The notes beneath the pieces are model-generated. The model was given only the letters and a program-made list of their open reading frames with translations, ran no database searches and had not been told where the DNA came from. From Carnegiea gigantea (taxonomy: Eukaryota > Streptophyta > Magnoliopsida > Caryophyllales > Cactaceae), in assembly GCA_029747015.1 (NCBI GenBank), contig JAKOGI010000182.1:211001-275000 (forward strand): a DNA stretch of 64,000 nucleotides. The letters are read 5' to 3'. Shown one piece after another: positions 10,428 through 22,999 of this stretch. Position 1 is the first letter of the stretch. Each line of letters starts with the position of its first letter. The position numbers and the translations under genes were made by a program.

Positions 10428-12896
10428 TCAATCATGAGGCAATAGTATCCGGTTCACCACATCAACTGGCAAAGCATAGGCTGGATCTATGGCTTTCACT
10501 CCAGGGTACTCAAGAAGCGAGAGACCTGAAACCAACCACATGCAGAACAGACAATCAAGCTGGGAAGAGGAAGGCAACACAAGGAATTTACAAACTGAGT
10601 AAGATGAACATGACTGATCTTTCGCAGGCTTAAGATGAAAGTCTTACCAGCAACTCCAAAATATGTGTGGAAAACATCAACTGCATCATCTGGCCGGTCT
10701 GAGATTCCTCCTTGCTCCAAGTCCTGCATGAAAAGCCAATATGGAGTACATGGCACATACCGCACAAACTACCCCCTCAAGGAAGTTTGGGCCTTTTTCG
10801 GGGGGTGGGGGGTCCGTGACAGAGACTGACCTGGCAGTCTAAGATGAATTTGATGAGCTTTTCTCTGTCAATCCAGTGAACTCGGTCAATCATTATCAAG
10901 CTAGAAAGTACCCACCATGAGTAGCAGACCTGCAAATGTAGGAACGACGAGGTTGAGCATGGAAAGAATGAATGCTCAGAATCTTCGATGAAACTTAAAA
11001 GGCAAAGGGAGAAATCTTAGAGAGATGTCTCACGTCTGGAAGCTTTTCTGGTCGCCCATTTAGACCTCCTGATTTGACTTGGCGTTCGCACAGCCACCAA
11101 CCAAGAAGGTCCTTGTCAACGTGATGCAGAGAACCTGTTATAGCAAGAGCCCCCACACAGCAGAATACTGCAAGAGATGATGGATCAAAACAAAGTTGAT
11201 TTCTGACTATTTGATATACAATATCAGAGAGGGCAGAAAACCAACCCAAACAAGGCATTCAACATGAAGAAATTCGTTTGTCTAATCAATGAATTCCAAA
11301 GTACATACTCTGTCCTGCATGAGATTCTCCACCAGGTGTGGCGCCAAATCCACCATCGAGATTTTTGCATCTAACAATGTAGTTCACAGCCTTCTCCACA
11401 TCAATTTTGTCCAACTGATGTAATAATGACAGACAACATATTGCAATGTATGAAAACCTAGAAAAATGAATAGACCTCAGTAAGTTGCTCTTTTGTCAAG
11501 TAGTGCCCATAGAAATACAGTCTGCAATCACAAGGCAAACATGGAAACTTGCACTCATCAAACCTTGTGTCAACTTCACCCCACATGTCTCCTGAAAAGG
11601 ATCCATCCTCATTCTGCAAGCTAGCGATATCTGAGTATAAGGTTAAGGTTGACCTCAACCCAAGGGCGTAATTCTTTTCTGCACGGCTGACTTAATTAGC
11701 AAAAACAAGCTAGCTACTGTATCAGAATAAGATCATCATGAACAAGAAAAGCTGATATCTGACCCTCTAGAACAGACTGCATACAGTGATTAATTATCAA
11801 TGATCATAAAACCTGAAGCTAAAATATTTCTTTCTCCGGAATCCAAACAAAAAGAAGCACAACATCCATGAATCGCAAGACATCTCATGATATAAGAATG
11901 TTATACAAAGACACATTATCCATAAGGCCGATCAAGAAAAGCAGCCCATATTAACACTCATAAAGTTTTCTTGAGTATTAGAACAGAGTGCAAAAGCTTT
12001 GAAACTAGAAAGGAAAGGATACAATTTGAAACCTTTTCAATGTCCAGCATATTCAGCTTATCAAAAAGAGCTAAAACTTGAACAGCACTAAGAGTGTAAA
12101 GTATATGGGGATCATGACCAATATTACCAGCAAATCCACCTGCAAAGATCATTATTGGTAAGACAATATCCATTCTATCACCATTGATAATCCTTTAAGT
12201 GTGCAGGGCAATGTTCTAGCTGCATACAAGCAAATTAGACATGAGTTCAGAAGAAAAATTAACTCCACCATCCAAACCCCCCCCCCCCCCAAAAAAAAAA
12301 AAAAAACAATGGAGCTAGATTACAGGACCTTTAGGAAATAATGACAATCGCTTTAACTACACTTGGACACTATGATTAGAGTCATTGGACACACAGCAAT
12401 TTCTCAAATTATTCAACCTGCTTTAAACGTTTGGTCTAATTGAAGCATTTAAGTGTCTGTTTTAAAAACATCCATGTATGTAATGTCACTAAATATTCTG
12501 AGTAGAAAAACAGAAAAGAAAAAGGGGTAACAACATGAAGTGACCAACTTAATATAGCATCAACATGAACAACTAATTCTACGAACCAGATTCATGCTGA
12601 CACTCCATGACCCATGAAATAACTTCATCCTGATCCACAACATGAAGCTTCCCTAAAAGATCCAGTGTTGTCAGTCCCCAGTATGCTCCATTCATCCTGA
12701 GATGCTCCATAACCACTGATTCAAAGGCGTCCTTTTTCTGAAGATATTGGGGGAGGGGGTCAGGACAACAACTTTAGCAAAATAAACTCCACAACTATCC
12801 TCTTCTTCCCAGCAACGTTAGCTTACGTATGGAATAACTGACCTTTTCAACAGTGATTATATATCGAACGTGCTTCTCAGCTGCCAACTCCACCAT
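10428..12896 (-). CDS. RGTB: Rab geranylgeranyl transferase (type II) beta subunit
   Basis: Nine coding exons: 12896-12843, 12737-12587, 12139-12023, 11630-11564, 11457-11309, 11167-11034, 10929-10831, 10723-10648, 10525-10428; total 945 nt, 314 residues, all junctions in phase. The product starts [13 protein letters not shown] and shows the prenyltransferase alpha/alpha-barrel repeats: [86 protein letters not shown]. The zinc ligands Asp and Cys lie in PDVCY and the His in DVFHTYFG. The enzyme, with its alpha subunit and Rab escort protein, adds geranylgeranyl groups to the C-terminal cysteines of Rab GTPases. Length fits the family (about 310-330). Intron 3 (12022-11631) has U12-type splice signals. 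A 5' UTR intron (donor near 13714, acceptor near 12909) is likely. Confidence 0.95.
11631..12022 (-). other. U12-type (minor spliceosome) GT-AG intron in RGTB
   Basis: On the minus strand the donor after codon AAT T reads GTATCCTTTC, the U12 consensus. The branch-site-like ACCTTAACC lies about 12 nt before the acceptor ACTCAG, the spacing typical of U12 introns. Using this donor restores phase 1 and gives the family sequence [14 protein letters not shown]. The earlier GT (at 12032) would leave the reading frame out of phase with the next exon. Confidence 0.85.
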
Positions 12897-14968
12897 TTTG
12901 CCTGTGGCCTAATCTTCTAACCCCGGAGCATGATCAGGAAGAATGATAGCATGAATAAAAGTAAAACCACTTTCTACAAAGAGGGTAGTACATTGTAGTA
13001 TTATTTGATTAAAAGAAGTAATATCACGTTCACCAGAACAACGTTAAAGCAAAGCTTAGTTACCTTTCAACACTCAACTGAAAAACAATAATTCTCAGGA
13101 AATTCAGTCAGCCAGTGATCATTAACTCTTAAGGATGAATTCTTTACTAAAATAGGGGGCATCACAATTCACAAATCCACAACTGACTGCCATCATTCTT
13201 GGCATTAGACGGTAATTCTTAACCGAAATGTGAAAGACATATGCGGGTTCTCATGAGATAGGTAACTCCAAAAATACCGTCAATGAACAATATAGAAATT
13301 GCATCAAAAAAGTTACATGTTCCCAAATTTCCATGAAAATGGACTGGGTACCCGGTCCTGCAGAGCCTCAAGCTGCCCACAATGAGGGTTCCATCAAATA
13401 ACCAAATCGAAGTCAACAAATTAGCCACTAAGCTCATATGCGAGTTCCTTTTTCCAATATAGATCAAATTCCTGTTGGATTCGCAACACTTGACATGGGC
13501 ACCCAAAAATTAAGAAACCGAGGTAGCATAGATGATCATGTGATAGAAATTGCAATCAAAATCAATTCTTGAATCGACTCAGACTAAATACATCCCAATT
13601 TCCACACCATAATTTCAAGTGTCAAATAGTTATCACATAATTCAGCTTGCACAAATCGACGAAAAATGGGGGGAATATAGAGAGAATAGGGGGAATATAG
13701 AGAGCGAGTCCTACCGATTCGATTCAAACTCAGAAAGTGACGGAGAGTCGTATAATCACCAGGCAGCTCAGCCACGGGCGGCGAGTGAAAGTCGACGGCG
13801 GGGAGGTGAAGTGAGAGAGTGCAGGGCTCCGATGATATGCAAATGCTAGTATAATATAATAATACAATGAATGATCAACACAAAGTTGATTCAAGTTGTT
13901 TGATATTTTTTTTTTAAGAAATGTCCTATGTTTTAATTTTATGGATGGAGAAAATATGTCTTGGAAGAGTTTTATCCTTTATTGGAAAGGTCAATAGTAA
14001 CTCAGTTTCAATAAAATGGAAGACTTAAGAACAAAAAAATAATGAAATGAAGAAAACAAAATGTATATGTGATATAATTTTTCGTTTGAACATGTTATAG
14101 GGCCTGTTCTTTTTGTGGGTAAATTCTAAAATATCAATCTATTTCAACCTACTTTAACCCACTTCTATCATTCTAATCAAGTTCAATTTATCACATAAAA
14201 AAACCTCAAACCATTTGAACATACTTCAATCCATTTCAACCTGCTTCAACCCATCTTAACGTACTTCAATCTACTTCACCCTTTTACCCACTCAATTTAC
14301 TCACGAAAAGAACAAGCCCATAGTCAACTGTTGATGAATACTCCTAAATTAGTGAGCTTTCGATGAAATAATCTTATGCAAGAGTTGATTGTTAATTGTG
14401 ACATTAAAAATTAATCTACAAGAAGATTGAGAAGGTGAAAAAGAGTTCCCATCCTTCAAATTCGGCTTCATTATTTTAGGAAAGTTTAATGGGTGACACA
14501 TTTCCCCCAAATGATTGAAGCAAAATTTGCACAATAAATAGAAATCTGGTCAGGAACTTAAGCAAGGGTCCTTCAAATTCGCCTTGCCATGCAATCAGAA
14601 CTGCATTGGTCCAGACTTTTTGACGGCAACAAGACAACCAACACAGAGTAAATGCACTTCAACATGATTTCAACAAAAATCTCATTTAAGAACAAATAAA
14701 TCGTTCTCAAGACAGCAAAATTTCCTCAAAAATTATACGAATTCGTATACAAGAGCAATGTCCATCTCCAATTACCGAGACCATATCAGGACGGATTCAC
14801 TATCATCTGAATCCTGGGAATGCAAAAGCTACAATCCCATTGTCCCAATAGTCTCAATTTTATGTCAAAATTTACGGCCTAGCTCCTTCAGCCACTGTTG
14901 AGATTAAAAACAAGAGTAAAAAAACAATATTCAAGTTAATTTAGCAGAAGCTTCTTCAGCAGACTTCT
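12897..14968. other. RGTB leader and upstream region, with a MITE and the 3' flank of cytochrome b5
   Basis: A 5' UTR exon of RGTB ends near 13715 (donor CG|GTAGGA), and its leader intron runs to about 12909. Upstream, at 13716-13850, is the probable promoter/leader start. A Tourist-like MITE occupies 14100-14319, and the cytochrome b5 3' UTR lies at about 14600-14968. No other coding sequence was recognised. Confidence 0.45.
14100..14319. mobile_element. Tourist-like (PIF/Harbinger) MITE, 220 bp
   Basis: It starts GGGCCTGTTCTTTTTGTGGG and ends with the inverted form CACGAAAAGAACAAGCCC. Three-base ATA duplicates flank it (14097-14099, 14320-14322). The interior repeats ACTTCAACCCA-like words. 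The same family occurs at 40035-40322 and 51431-51866. Confidence 0.8.
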
Positions 14969-17746
14969 CTACTTCCTCCGCAAGTAAAGGAAGCCAACAC
15001 CCACTGAGATGCCAACAAGGGCGGCCGGAACAGCCCAGTATTGGAGAGGTAAATCCTTGATCTTCTGGATCATATCCACTTGTTTGGAGGAGGAAACTTC
15101 AGGTTCTGGGATAGTGGCAGCAGAAGGGTCCAGCTCCGCGACACAGAATGTCTCCATTAGATCTCTTGCATCTTTGCTATGCCCGGCATCCTCAAATTCC
15201 TCAGTTGCATCCTTCCCTTCAGTATGAATAACAGGCACAAGATTACAGTCAGTATGCATCATCGTACTTTTGTTATTCTTCAGTTCTTCGCAGTGGGGTT
15301 CTAGCATTTTGCCAAGGCATACGGGACCAACAAGGGCATGTTCAACATTATTAGATTTTGTTTCATCTTTTCAGAAAATTTCTGGCTAGAATATGTCTTA
15401 TTAGACAGTTTTAAGAGTTACTGAGACTATCAGTCTCATATATATTTCAGCAATCTAGTGAAGCTTTCCAAGCAGATGAAATGTAGGCAGCCTACACTAG
15501 TCTTTGACCATTGCCTAGCTTGTTTAAACAAGCAGTACTTGATATAGTTGATTACACTGAGAAAATGGATATACCTGTTGCACTGAGGATAACATCGTCA
15601 CCACCAGGGTGCTCATCCAGGTAAGATGTCACGTCATATACCTGTTGCAGTTTGCATGTCTCAAATTGCCAGTTCAGTAATACATGGCCAAACAAGAAAC
15701 CAATATGGTGAAGCAGAAAATAGTTAGCAAGTGTATAAGAAGCCCTAATGTAGAATTATGAAGCAAGTAAGCAACCAATATTTAAGAGGATAATCTATCT
15801 AGAGAAGTAATTCAGAGACAATTGCAAAACGAACATTTGACCGAATGTGGATATCAACGACATCTACAAAAAAGGTCAAGTCATCAGCTAAGCGCTTCTG
15901 AACTATTATAGGCACAACAATAAATATGACTGAAATTTCAAACAGAAGTCAGAAACCAAGCAAAGAGTGCTGATGAAACATAGGAAGATGACCTACCAGG
16001 CTCCAAGTCCCATCCATTGAAGGATACCACTAAAGTCTAATGCCTCTGTGCAAGTAGAGAATCGATGGAACATCAAAATCTGACCAGAGCAATATGACAC
16101 AGTTGGCAGATCTAATTACACATGTTGAAATGTCCAAACAAGTATTTCACACACAGATCACGTGCATCAGGTGTGCCATCTTTGAATTTGCTTAAAATCT
16201 ATAATTAGGTTTCGCTAGCTGATAACATAACATGAAAAGAAACCATCTCAGAAAGGAAAGCTCAATAACAACTGCGAGACTTTGGTTTTGTAAGCCATGC
16301 TGTGTCTTTACTTACAGGAACCAAGGTTGCAACCGAAGGCATAATGTAACACATGACACACAATCCAAGGATCTAGCAAAGGCAGGCTGGACCCGCACTG
16401 CACAATCTTAACCTAATGTCACTAAACCATCAATTGCAAGAAGATCCAGAATGTCAAGGACAACTTCAAGGGTTTCTTAAACATGCCACGCAAGAAATAT
16501 TCCCACAGCGAAACCAGCTAAAACAACATTGAACATAGAGCACCAGCAAATAAAATCAACAACCTTAAAAATTATTAAAGACAGGCAATAATGACAAGCA
16601 ATCCAAAAGAATCCAGTAGATTTCACGTCATCCATGGAAAAAGAGAAGCTGAATCCAAAATGCATATAGAGTATAGGGCAATCAAAAAGTCACTGAAAGC
16701 CATTTAGCTCAAAAATTGGTTCCAGTGCGAAGAAAATCAAGAATAAAGTACATTGAAAAATGACAACCAAAGCGACTGGCAGCATCATTGAGGCAAAAGT
16801 TCGCTGGTAAACACAAAAAATCATATGGCCATGGACATCCCTCCCACTATGATTTCCACCCTTAACAAGAATACATGTCACCCACCACTTGAACAGAGTT
16901 GAACGGCAAATGCTATTGCGTCACACAAAGGAGCTGAAAAGCACCAGGATATGGGGGAAAGCCAAGAAACAACATCATTTATTTAAATTTCACGAATGAA
17001 CAGATAAAAGCTGACAGCATCATGACGTGAATATTCATTGGATCATTGAAACAGAACTACACAGCAGTTAACACCACATAATATACACTAAATCCAACTC
17101 AGAGAAGCGATTGGATGAGCTTAAACAACCAATTGCCAAGCAATGTTATGCCCCCGTTCGAGAACCTTGGATTTGTTAAGTCTCATGAAATAACTCTGTT
17201 CACAACACAAGGAAAGTTCCACAAATTAACCTATTTCTCACATGAAATGCAAATCTACAACAACAGAAGCAGCTCATTTATCTGCCCAAATAACATACAA
17301 GAGTAACTCACCAAAGCTATCATAATCAATTAACCCAAATCTCCTATTAAGAACAATCCACATAAAGTTCAGCGGAACCCTCTATCCATTGATACTTGGA
17401 GCTAAACAAAACCCACAAGCCAAAGTTCCAAATCTATCGGAAAATCCATGATTCCAAGCCAAAGAACAAATTAACACAAATATACACCAATAATCAACAA
17501 TACCCAGCAAAATAAACTACTTGCTAGGCATAAAAACCAGCACCCTTTAGCTCAAAACTCTCACACATCACACCCATATGAATTTATGATAAAATTATGA
17601 ATCAAATACAAAGGGGAATTCCGAAAATGAAAGAAGAAAGGGATGTATCACATGTAAACCTTGCCATCAATGACGACCCAACAGTCGTCCTTGGTGTTGT
17701 GCTGGGCGGCTTCTTGCATACTCACTAGCTTGGTTAGAGTTGGCAT
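14969..17746 (-). CDS. CYTB5: Cytochrome b5, ER membrane-anchored
   Basis: Three coding exons: 17746-17660, 15641-15575 and 15216-14969; total 402 nt, 133 residues, junctions in phase 0 and phase 1. The start [17 protein letters not shown] leads into the heme-binding domain ([26 protein letters not shown]). The heme-iron His is in HPGG, and the second ligand is the His in [15 protein letters not shown] Ser/Pro/Glu-rich linker follows, then a C-terminal hydrophobic anchor ([20 protein letters not shown]) and a basic RRK end, typical of tail-anchored ER isoforms. The protein passes electrons from NADH-cytochrome b5 reductase to desaturases, hydroxylases and P450s. The first intron is about 2.0 kb. 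The second acceptor (ACTGAAG) is weak but is the only one that restores the [10 protein letters not shown] junction. Confidence 0.95.
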
Positions 17747-20426
17747 TTTTGTAAGAATCTAGGCTAGATTCACGCCCCAAATCTGGGAAATTTTTAGATG
17801 GGTTTGAGATAGTTGCCCTCTTTCTCTCTCCTTCAATTCAGCTGCCTGAGTCTCGCCCCAATTCTCTCGCCAACTCTGGTCAATTCAAAAATGGTTTCCC
17901 TTCCTCCAATTGCAGGTGTGCCATTTTCGAAAATCTGGCCCACAGTCCACGTTGTTCGGATCGGGTGGGTCCAATCGACTGCCAATAATGTGGGAAAAAC
18001 CTTCGAGTCAGAATTTGCCGCTCGTCCGTCCAACCGAAGGTTGGTTTGGTTGGCAACTAGTTTTAGCCCCCCAAGTCAAGACAAAGGTATTTTGAATTCA
18101 ATTACTTTTATCAGTAAAATCTTTGATTGAAGAGCTCATGAAAACAAACTTGTATTGACGTTTATGAGCCCAAGAGAAAAACATATTGAGTGGTAAAATA
18201 TAGATGAGTTTTCTTTAGTAAAGGTTTGAAATTTTAGTGGCAAAATGATTGATTGTTTCAAAGTCTTTATAAAGTACTCACAATGTTGATAATTATCAAA
18301 GATGGCCAAATAATTTCATTTCTATTTCAGACATTCAAATAACTAAATTTGAGGGAGACATGGACAGTTACATTTAACTATCAGATAAAAACTCGCGATA
18401 AAAAGATTATCAGATAAAAACCAAATCAAAGAGAAAAAATCAAATAAAACTTATGCAACCAACTAGTAACTATTTCGCAAGCAGAGTGGTAAGGACTTAA
18501 GCACACTTGAATATTCAAATCCCTTATGAGAAAGCTTCACCAATCATCTCTATAGCACACTCGAATATTCAAGTCCTTTATGAGAAAACTTCCCCTATCA
18601 TTTCTATAGCATCCGGTGGACCCTACCTCGATACCAAACACCCCCCCCCCAAAAAAAAAAAAAAAAAGAAGACTATGGTATCACCTTAATTTAGGGACCC
18701 AAAACAGGTCAATAATATAAACACAATTGCATGGAAAGATAAATGAACCACCCCGATCCCTCCAAAAACAGAGGTCAAATACTAAGATTTCCCCAATTTC
18801 CCAACCAAGGGCAAAGGGAAGGTTTCGTGTTCACAGTAAAGTCGAACGCAAGAAATACACTATGGAGTATGGACATGCATGCATGTGCTAGAATCCATTT
18901 CTCTGGACAATATTACAGATTTTTATTCTAACATGAACCATTAAGTGCCTACCTACATTCAAAAATGCCAAACATGGATACTTCAGGTGAAATGAACTCC
19001 TCAGATCCTCAATAACATTATGCAAGACAAATATCCATTGACAACTCCTTTCAACTTTCAACAGCAAAAATTCGCTAAAATCCCTACCCACTACTACCCT
19101 GACCTTAAACGATTTGTCAATGTCTCTATCATAAATACAATCTTGAAGGAGCTTGCATCCACTGAACCCAGGTGTCAGATATTGACTCTACTGTCCAGAT
19201 CAATCATCAAAATCCTTGGTTTGTTCCTGCACGCCCACCTACGCAATATCGTCTTGCAACACAAACCATCTCGGATCATATCTGAAAGGATCGCGTTTTG
19301 TAATCTAAGATCCATAGCAAGGCTTCATGAAAAACCGATATTCACAAACACATTTAATTTCTCCTCATTTGGGTACCTTGCACAAGAAAACACAGAATTG
19401 CATTTTGAATCTCAAGTTCAGCATAACAAAAAGAAACGGCAATTACCAATCCCAGCACTTCACACACTTTGACTGGGCACCAGCAAGGCAGCAATGCACC
19501 AGAATGACGGCTAAAGGATACAAGTCACAGATAAATGTACAGAGGTCCCATAGTCACAGACATTCCTTGCAGTGTTTGGTATCAATTGCAATCCCATCAA
19601 CAAAAGATAAAACTTGCAAGAAGTGAGGTGCAGATCCCCCTACAGACATTTGGAAAGAGAGAGGCTTCTCTCTTCTATACCAAACCCCCCCCCCCCCCCC
19701 CCCCCTCCAAAAAAAAAAAGAAAAAAAGACAATACTTAAAGAGTGTTCCCATGAACAATGGGGGCTATGGAACCCCTGCAAGGCTATGCTCCATGCTGCC
19801 AAACAAGGTCGTCTGCAAAAGGTATGATACAACAGGATTGCTGTCATTAATCACTTTCAGGGGATTTGTCGCCGCCTACTGTCTCTTAATTGCTTTTCAA
19901 TTTCTTTCGCATTTTTTAATTATGGTTTCTGATCCATCATCCATGTCCTCTCTCCCCAAGAGTTGTTGATTCACTGTGTCCAAAGGATAGATAAGACTCC
20001 AAAAGTTATAACAATCTATAGGGTCCTAAATTTCTCTTCATTTGCTTACATCTCCCCTAGAGATGTAGGCTTGTTCGTTGAAACATGCATCCAATCTTCA
20101 GAGGTGATGAGATTTGGAATGACCAATCCTTACCAAAAGAACGTAAAGCATTGAGGATTCAGTAAGCAGTAATGATCTCTTAACCAGAGGTCACCAACAA
20201 AAGAATCAAGAATTTCCGAAAGTCATGGTTTAACATATGACAACAGATGCATATTTTATTCTGTTTCCACACCATTGATACTGTTTCCAACCTTGGAAGG
20301 TACCGTAAACAATCACCATAATTCTAATGGATCACTGCATAACATAGTAGCAAGTCATGTCACAAGCAGTAAAATGAGAAAACCACACAGAGAACAAAGA
20401 AATCGAAGGATGGCTTACTCTATAGA
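17747..20426. other. Cytochrome b5 upstream region and MED11 3' flank
   Basis: A CT-rich leader of cytochrome b5 lies at about 17747-17900. The remainder has no exon I can support. It contains a 54-bp tandem duplication (18501-18608), a C-tract joined to an A-tract at 18641-18667, and another C-rich/A-rich junction at about 19685-19728. The MED11 3' UTR probably occupies the last 200-300 bases. Confidence 0.4.
18501..18608. repeat. Two-copy 54-bp tandem repeat
   Basis: Unit 1 (18501-18554) begins GCACACTTGAATATTCAAAT and unit 2 (18555-18608) begins GCACACTCGAATATTCAAGT; both end CTATA. About six differences separate the copies. No coding role is visible. Confidence 0.85.
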
Positions 20427-21665
20427 TCATTCTGATCCCGAACCTCGATATTGATCTATTGTCTCCTTCATCTTGTCCAGCTGAGCAATAATGCACTCCA
20501 GCTTCTGGCAACAGATCTCACTTGATAATCTTGCGCTGTAGTCGCACTTCTCAAATGGCCGATACTCACATGCACTCTTAATTTCTTCACGCAATGCCAA
20601 TTGGATGTCCTATTTGCATAAATTAGGCTCTCAAAACTTGGATAATCAATTTGATAAATATATATATATATATATAGATAGATAGATAAAAGACTTGGCT
20701 ACTCAAATCACCTGAAAAAATTAGGAAATCAAGAGAAACGAAGAGGTGAACTATGATAACAGTTAGGATTGAAATGATTTAATTATTTGTCAATTTAGAA
20801 GCTAGGTCAGAATTACATGCCATTCTCTTGCTTCACATAGGAATTTGCAATACAACTGGTAGACATTGTCTCTCTTATGACTACGATTTTTAATGTCGGT
20901 TCATAAAGTAATAACAGTGCCTTAGATGATGAATCAAGGAAGAAGGAATTACTAATTGATGTTCTACTACCAGGAAACCTTAAGTGATGTCTTTAGAGGA
21001 AGAAGGAAAAGAATTACTCAGTTTCTGCACTAAAGGCATTTTCTCATAATCCTAATTTCCCGTAATCTAACAGGGAATCCCACACAAGAAGTCCATGGCC
21101 ACAGCTCACAATAAACCAAGACCGTTAGACCAGAAAATTTACAGTGCCTGAAACACAACTCCGCTACAGAAGTACTAGTTCATTTGTACCATCACACATC
21201 CGTACTTAGAATCCAAGTAAATGCAATGATGAAAGAAGTCAAATACAGGATCATATAATTAAAAATTCTGTTCTTTAGTATCTCCTTTACAGTAATCCCT
21301 CTCAGGAAATACAGGTTCATTCCTTGGAAGAGCAACTTCCCAAATTTCCTATCAAGTTTACCAAATAACAAAATCCGTCCTTGCAGAAAGCATCTAAAAT
21401 TGAAACTTACCTTGATTAATTTCATGAACTCACTACAATGGCTGTTAAGCAATTCCTTGCGGGGACCAGATGGGTTAGCAAGTTCATCCATCACTCCACC
21501 CGCTAGCTCTAAGACCTTGACAATCCTCTGCAGGAGAAAATGGTGAACAAAAAGAGTACGCAGTCGAAAATTTTAGAAGTTGAGCTTCTTTTCGAAATTT
21601 ACCTTCTCAGTATTTTGAAGACGTTGGAGTGAACTGTTCTGACTTTGAGGTGAATCCATGTTCAT
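20427..21665 (-). CDS. MED11: Mediator of RNA polymerase II transcription subunit 11
   Basis: Three coding exons: 21665-21603, 21527-21411 and 20609-20427; total 363 nt, 120 residues (118 if the second ATG at 21659 is used). The N-terminus is MNMDSPQSQNSSLQRLQNTEK, followed by RIVKVLELAGGVMDELANPS, LNSHCSEFMKLIKDIQ, REEIKSACEYRPFEKCDYSA and a helical C-terminus with KLECIIAQLDKMKETIDQY. This agrees with plant MED11 in length and sequence. MED11 is a small head-module subunit that pairs with MED22 and contacts the Pol II pre-initiation machinery in the nucleus. A 5' UTR intron is likely (donor GAG|GTAAGT near 22611, acceptor TTTCTAG ending near 21677), which places the first ATG directly after the acceptor exon start. 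Confidence 0.93.
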
Positions 21666-22877
21666 CTTGGCTCTCCTAGAAATAGCGCCTATCCGAAGAG
21701 AAAAGAGAGATCTTGCCCTTAGCAAAGACATATAGTTGTTCAACAATCTAAATTATCGTCCACAGGTCAAATTCAAGAAATTAGGGCAGCTGGGACGGTA
21801 AATCGTAGAGAAGGATGCCCATGTGAACCATGCAAGTTCCATAATTTTAGACCTAAACGTGCAATCAATTTTACCATGACCATTGCAGGCAGATTACCCA
21901 AAAAATTGGAAAAATAGCAGAAATTGGGAAAGAAAAAAGGGAGGAAAAACAGTCCATATTCAAGTAACAAATTCATTGTTCTTTTTCTTCCCCTTCCAGC
22001 ACACACAGAAAGTCAGAGTCAGACACTCTATCCACCCTCCTGCATTCGGTGTTGAGCTCAAGATGACCAGATCCACACGGACACCCTCGTGTCAAGTGAG
22101 GTACCCATCTTTGTGCAATCAATTCCAAAAGCAAAATCAATTCGCGATGTTTAATTCACATCGCAGTGCTTCCAAGTGAACTGGATACATTCATAGGTTT
22201 TGTAGCCAGTAAACCTACTTATCACATTTTCATCCATGGCAAATTCCAATCCATTGGGATTTGACTATCACAGAATCCAGGTCCTTGTCATCACTTAGTT
22301 CACACTGGCATAGCTCCCTCAAATAGACTTAAAACTTCTTCAAAACCCTAACTATGGCCAGAACGACTACCAAACTCAGTACTCGACCTCAAATTTCATG
22401 TCTATCTTACAATCTGCAATCCAATTCCCTACGTCATCTACAAATCATCTCTTGAACGATTATATACAAAATTGCACATCACAACGGCACCCTCTCACGT
22501 ATGCATGACGATTTCTCAAACAATGAACCCTAACGAAATCGAAAAATCGACTACGCATTCAAATCAGTTAGGAGATCTTAAAGAATAGTTGGAGAGAAAT
22601 ATTCCACTTACCTCACCACTGACTGCTGTCTGACTGACCCAGTTGCTCTCTTTCTCTCTCCACCGCTAAGTGTGCTTAAGCGGCCGACTGACGGCGAGGC
22701 TCGCGGTGGTGGTGCAGGCGTGCGCGGTGGCTCCGTAGTCCTCTTCCCGTCTTTCGCTCTCTCGTGTATTTCTCTTATTTTCTCCTCTTCTCTTCACAGT
22801 TTCTTTTTGGCGCAGTTCGTCACAATTTCTATTCCTTATTCCTTTTTGAGCATTTCAACAAATCTTTATATACTATA
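21666..22877 (-). other. MED11 5' UTR intron, leader exon and promoter
   Basis: The leader exon (minus strand, ending at 22612) is rich in GAGA tracts. The 0.93-kb leader intron has no ORF of interest. A telo-box-like AAACCCTAA lies on the plus strand near 22342. The promoter is cut short by the Helitron, whose 3' end lies only about 200 bp upstream of the leader exon. Confidence 0.45.
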
Positions 22878-22999
22878 CTAGTCTGGATCCGTGCTTTGCA
22901 CGGTGTGTACTACGGTAGATAGTTGGTGTTTGTGTGTGTATGTATATGTGTTTTTGTGTGTGTGTGTGTGTGTGTGTAGAACGAGAGAGATAATCAAAA

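Noticed and set aside
13584..13775. Open frame MAELPGDYTTLRH as a first exon of RGTB
   Set aside because: It begins with GTG, not ATG, and does not match the family N-terminus, which is provided by the exon at 12896-12843.
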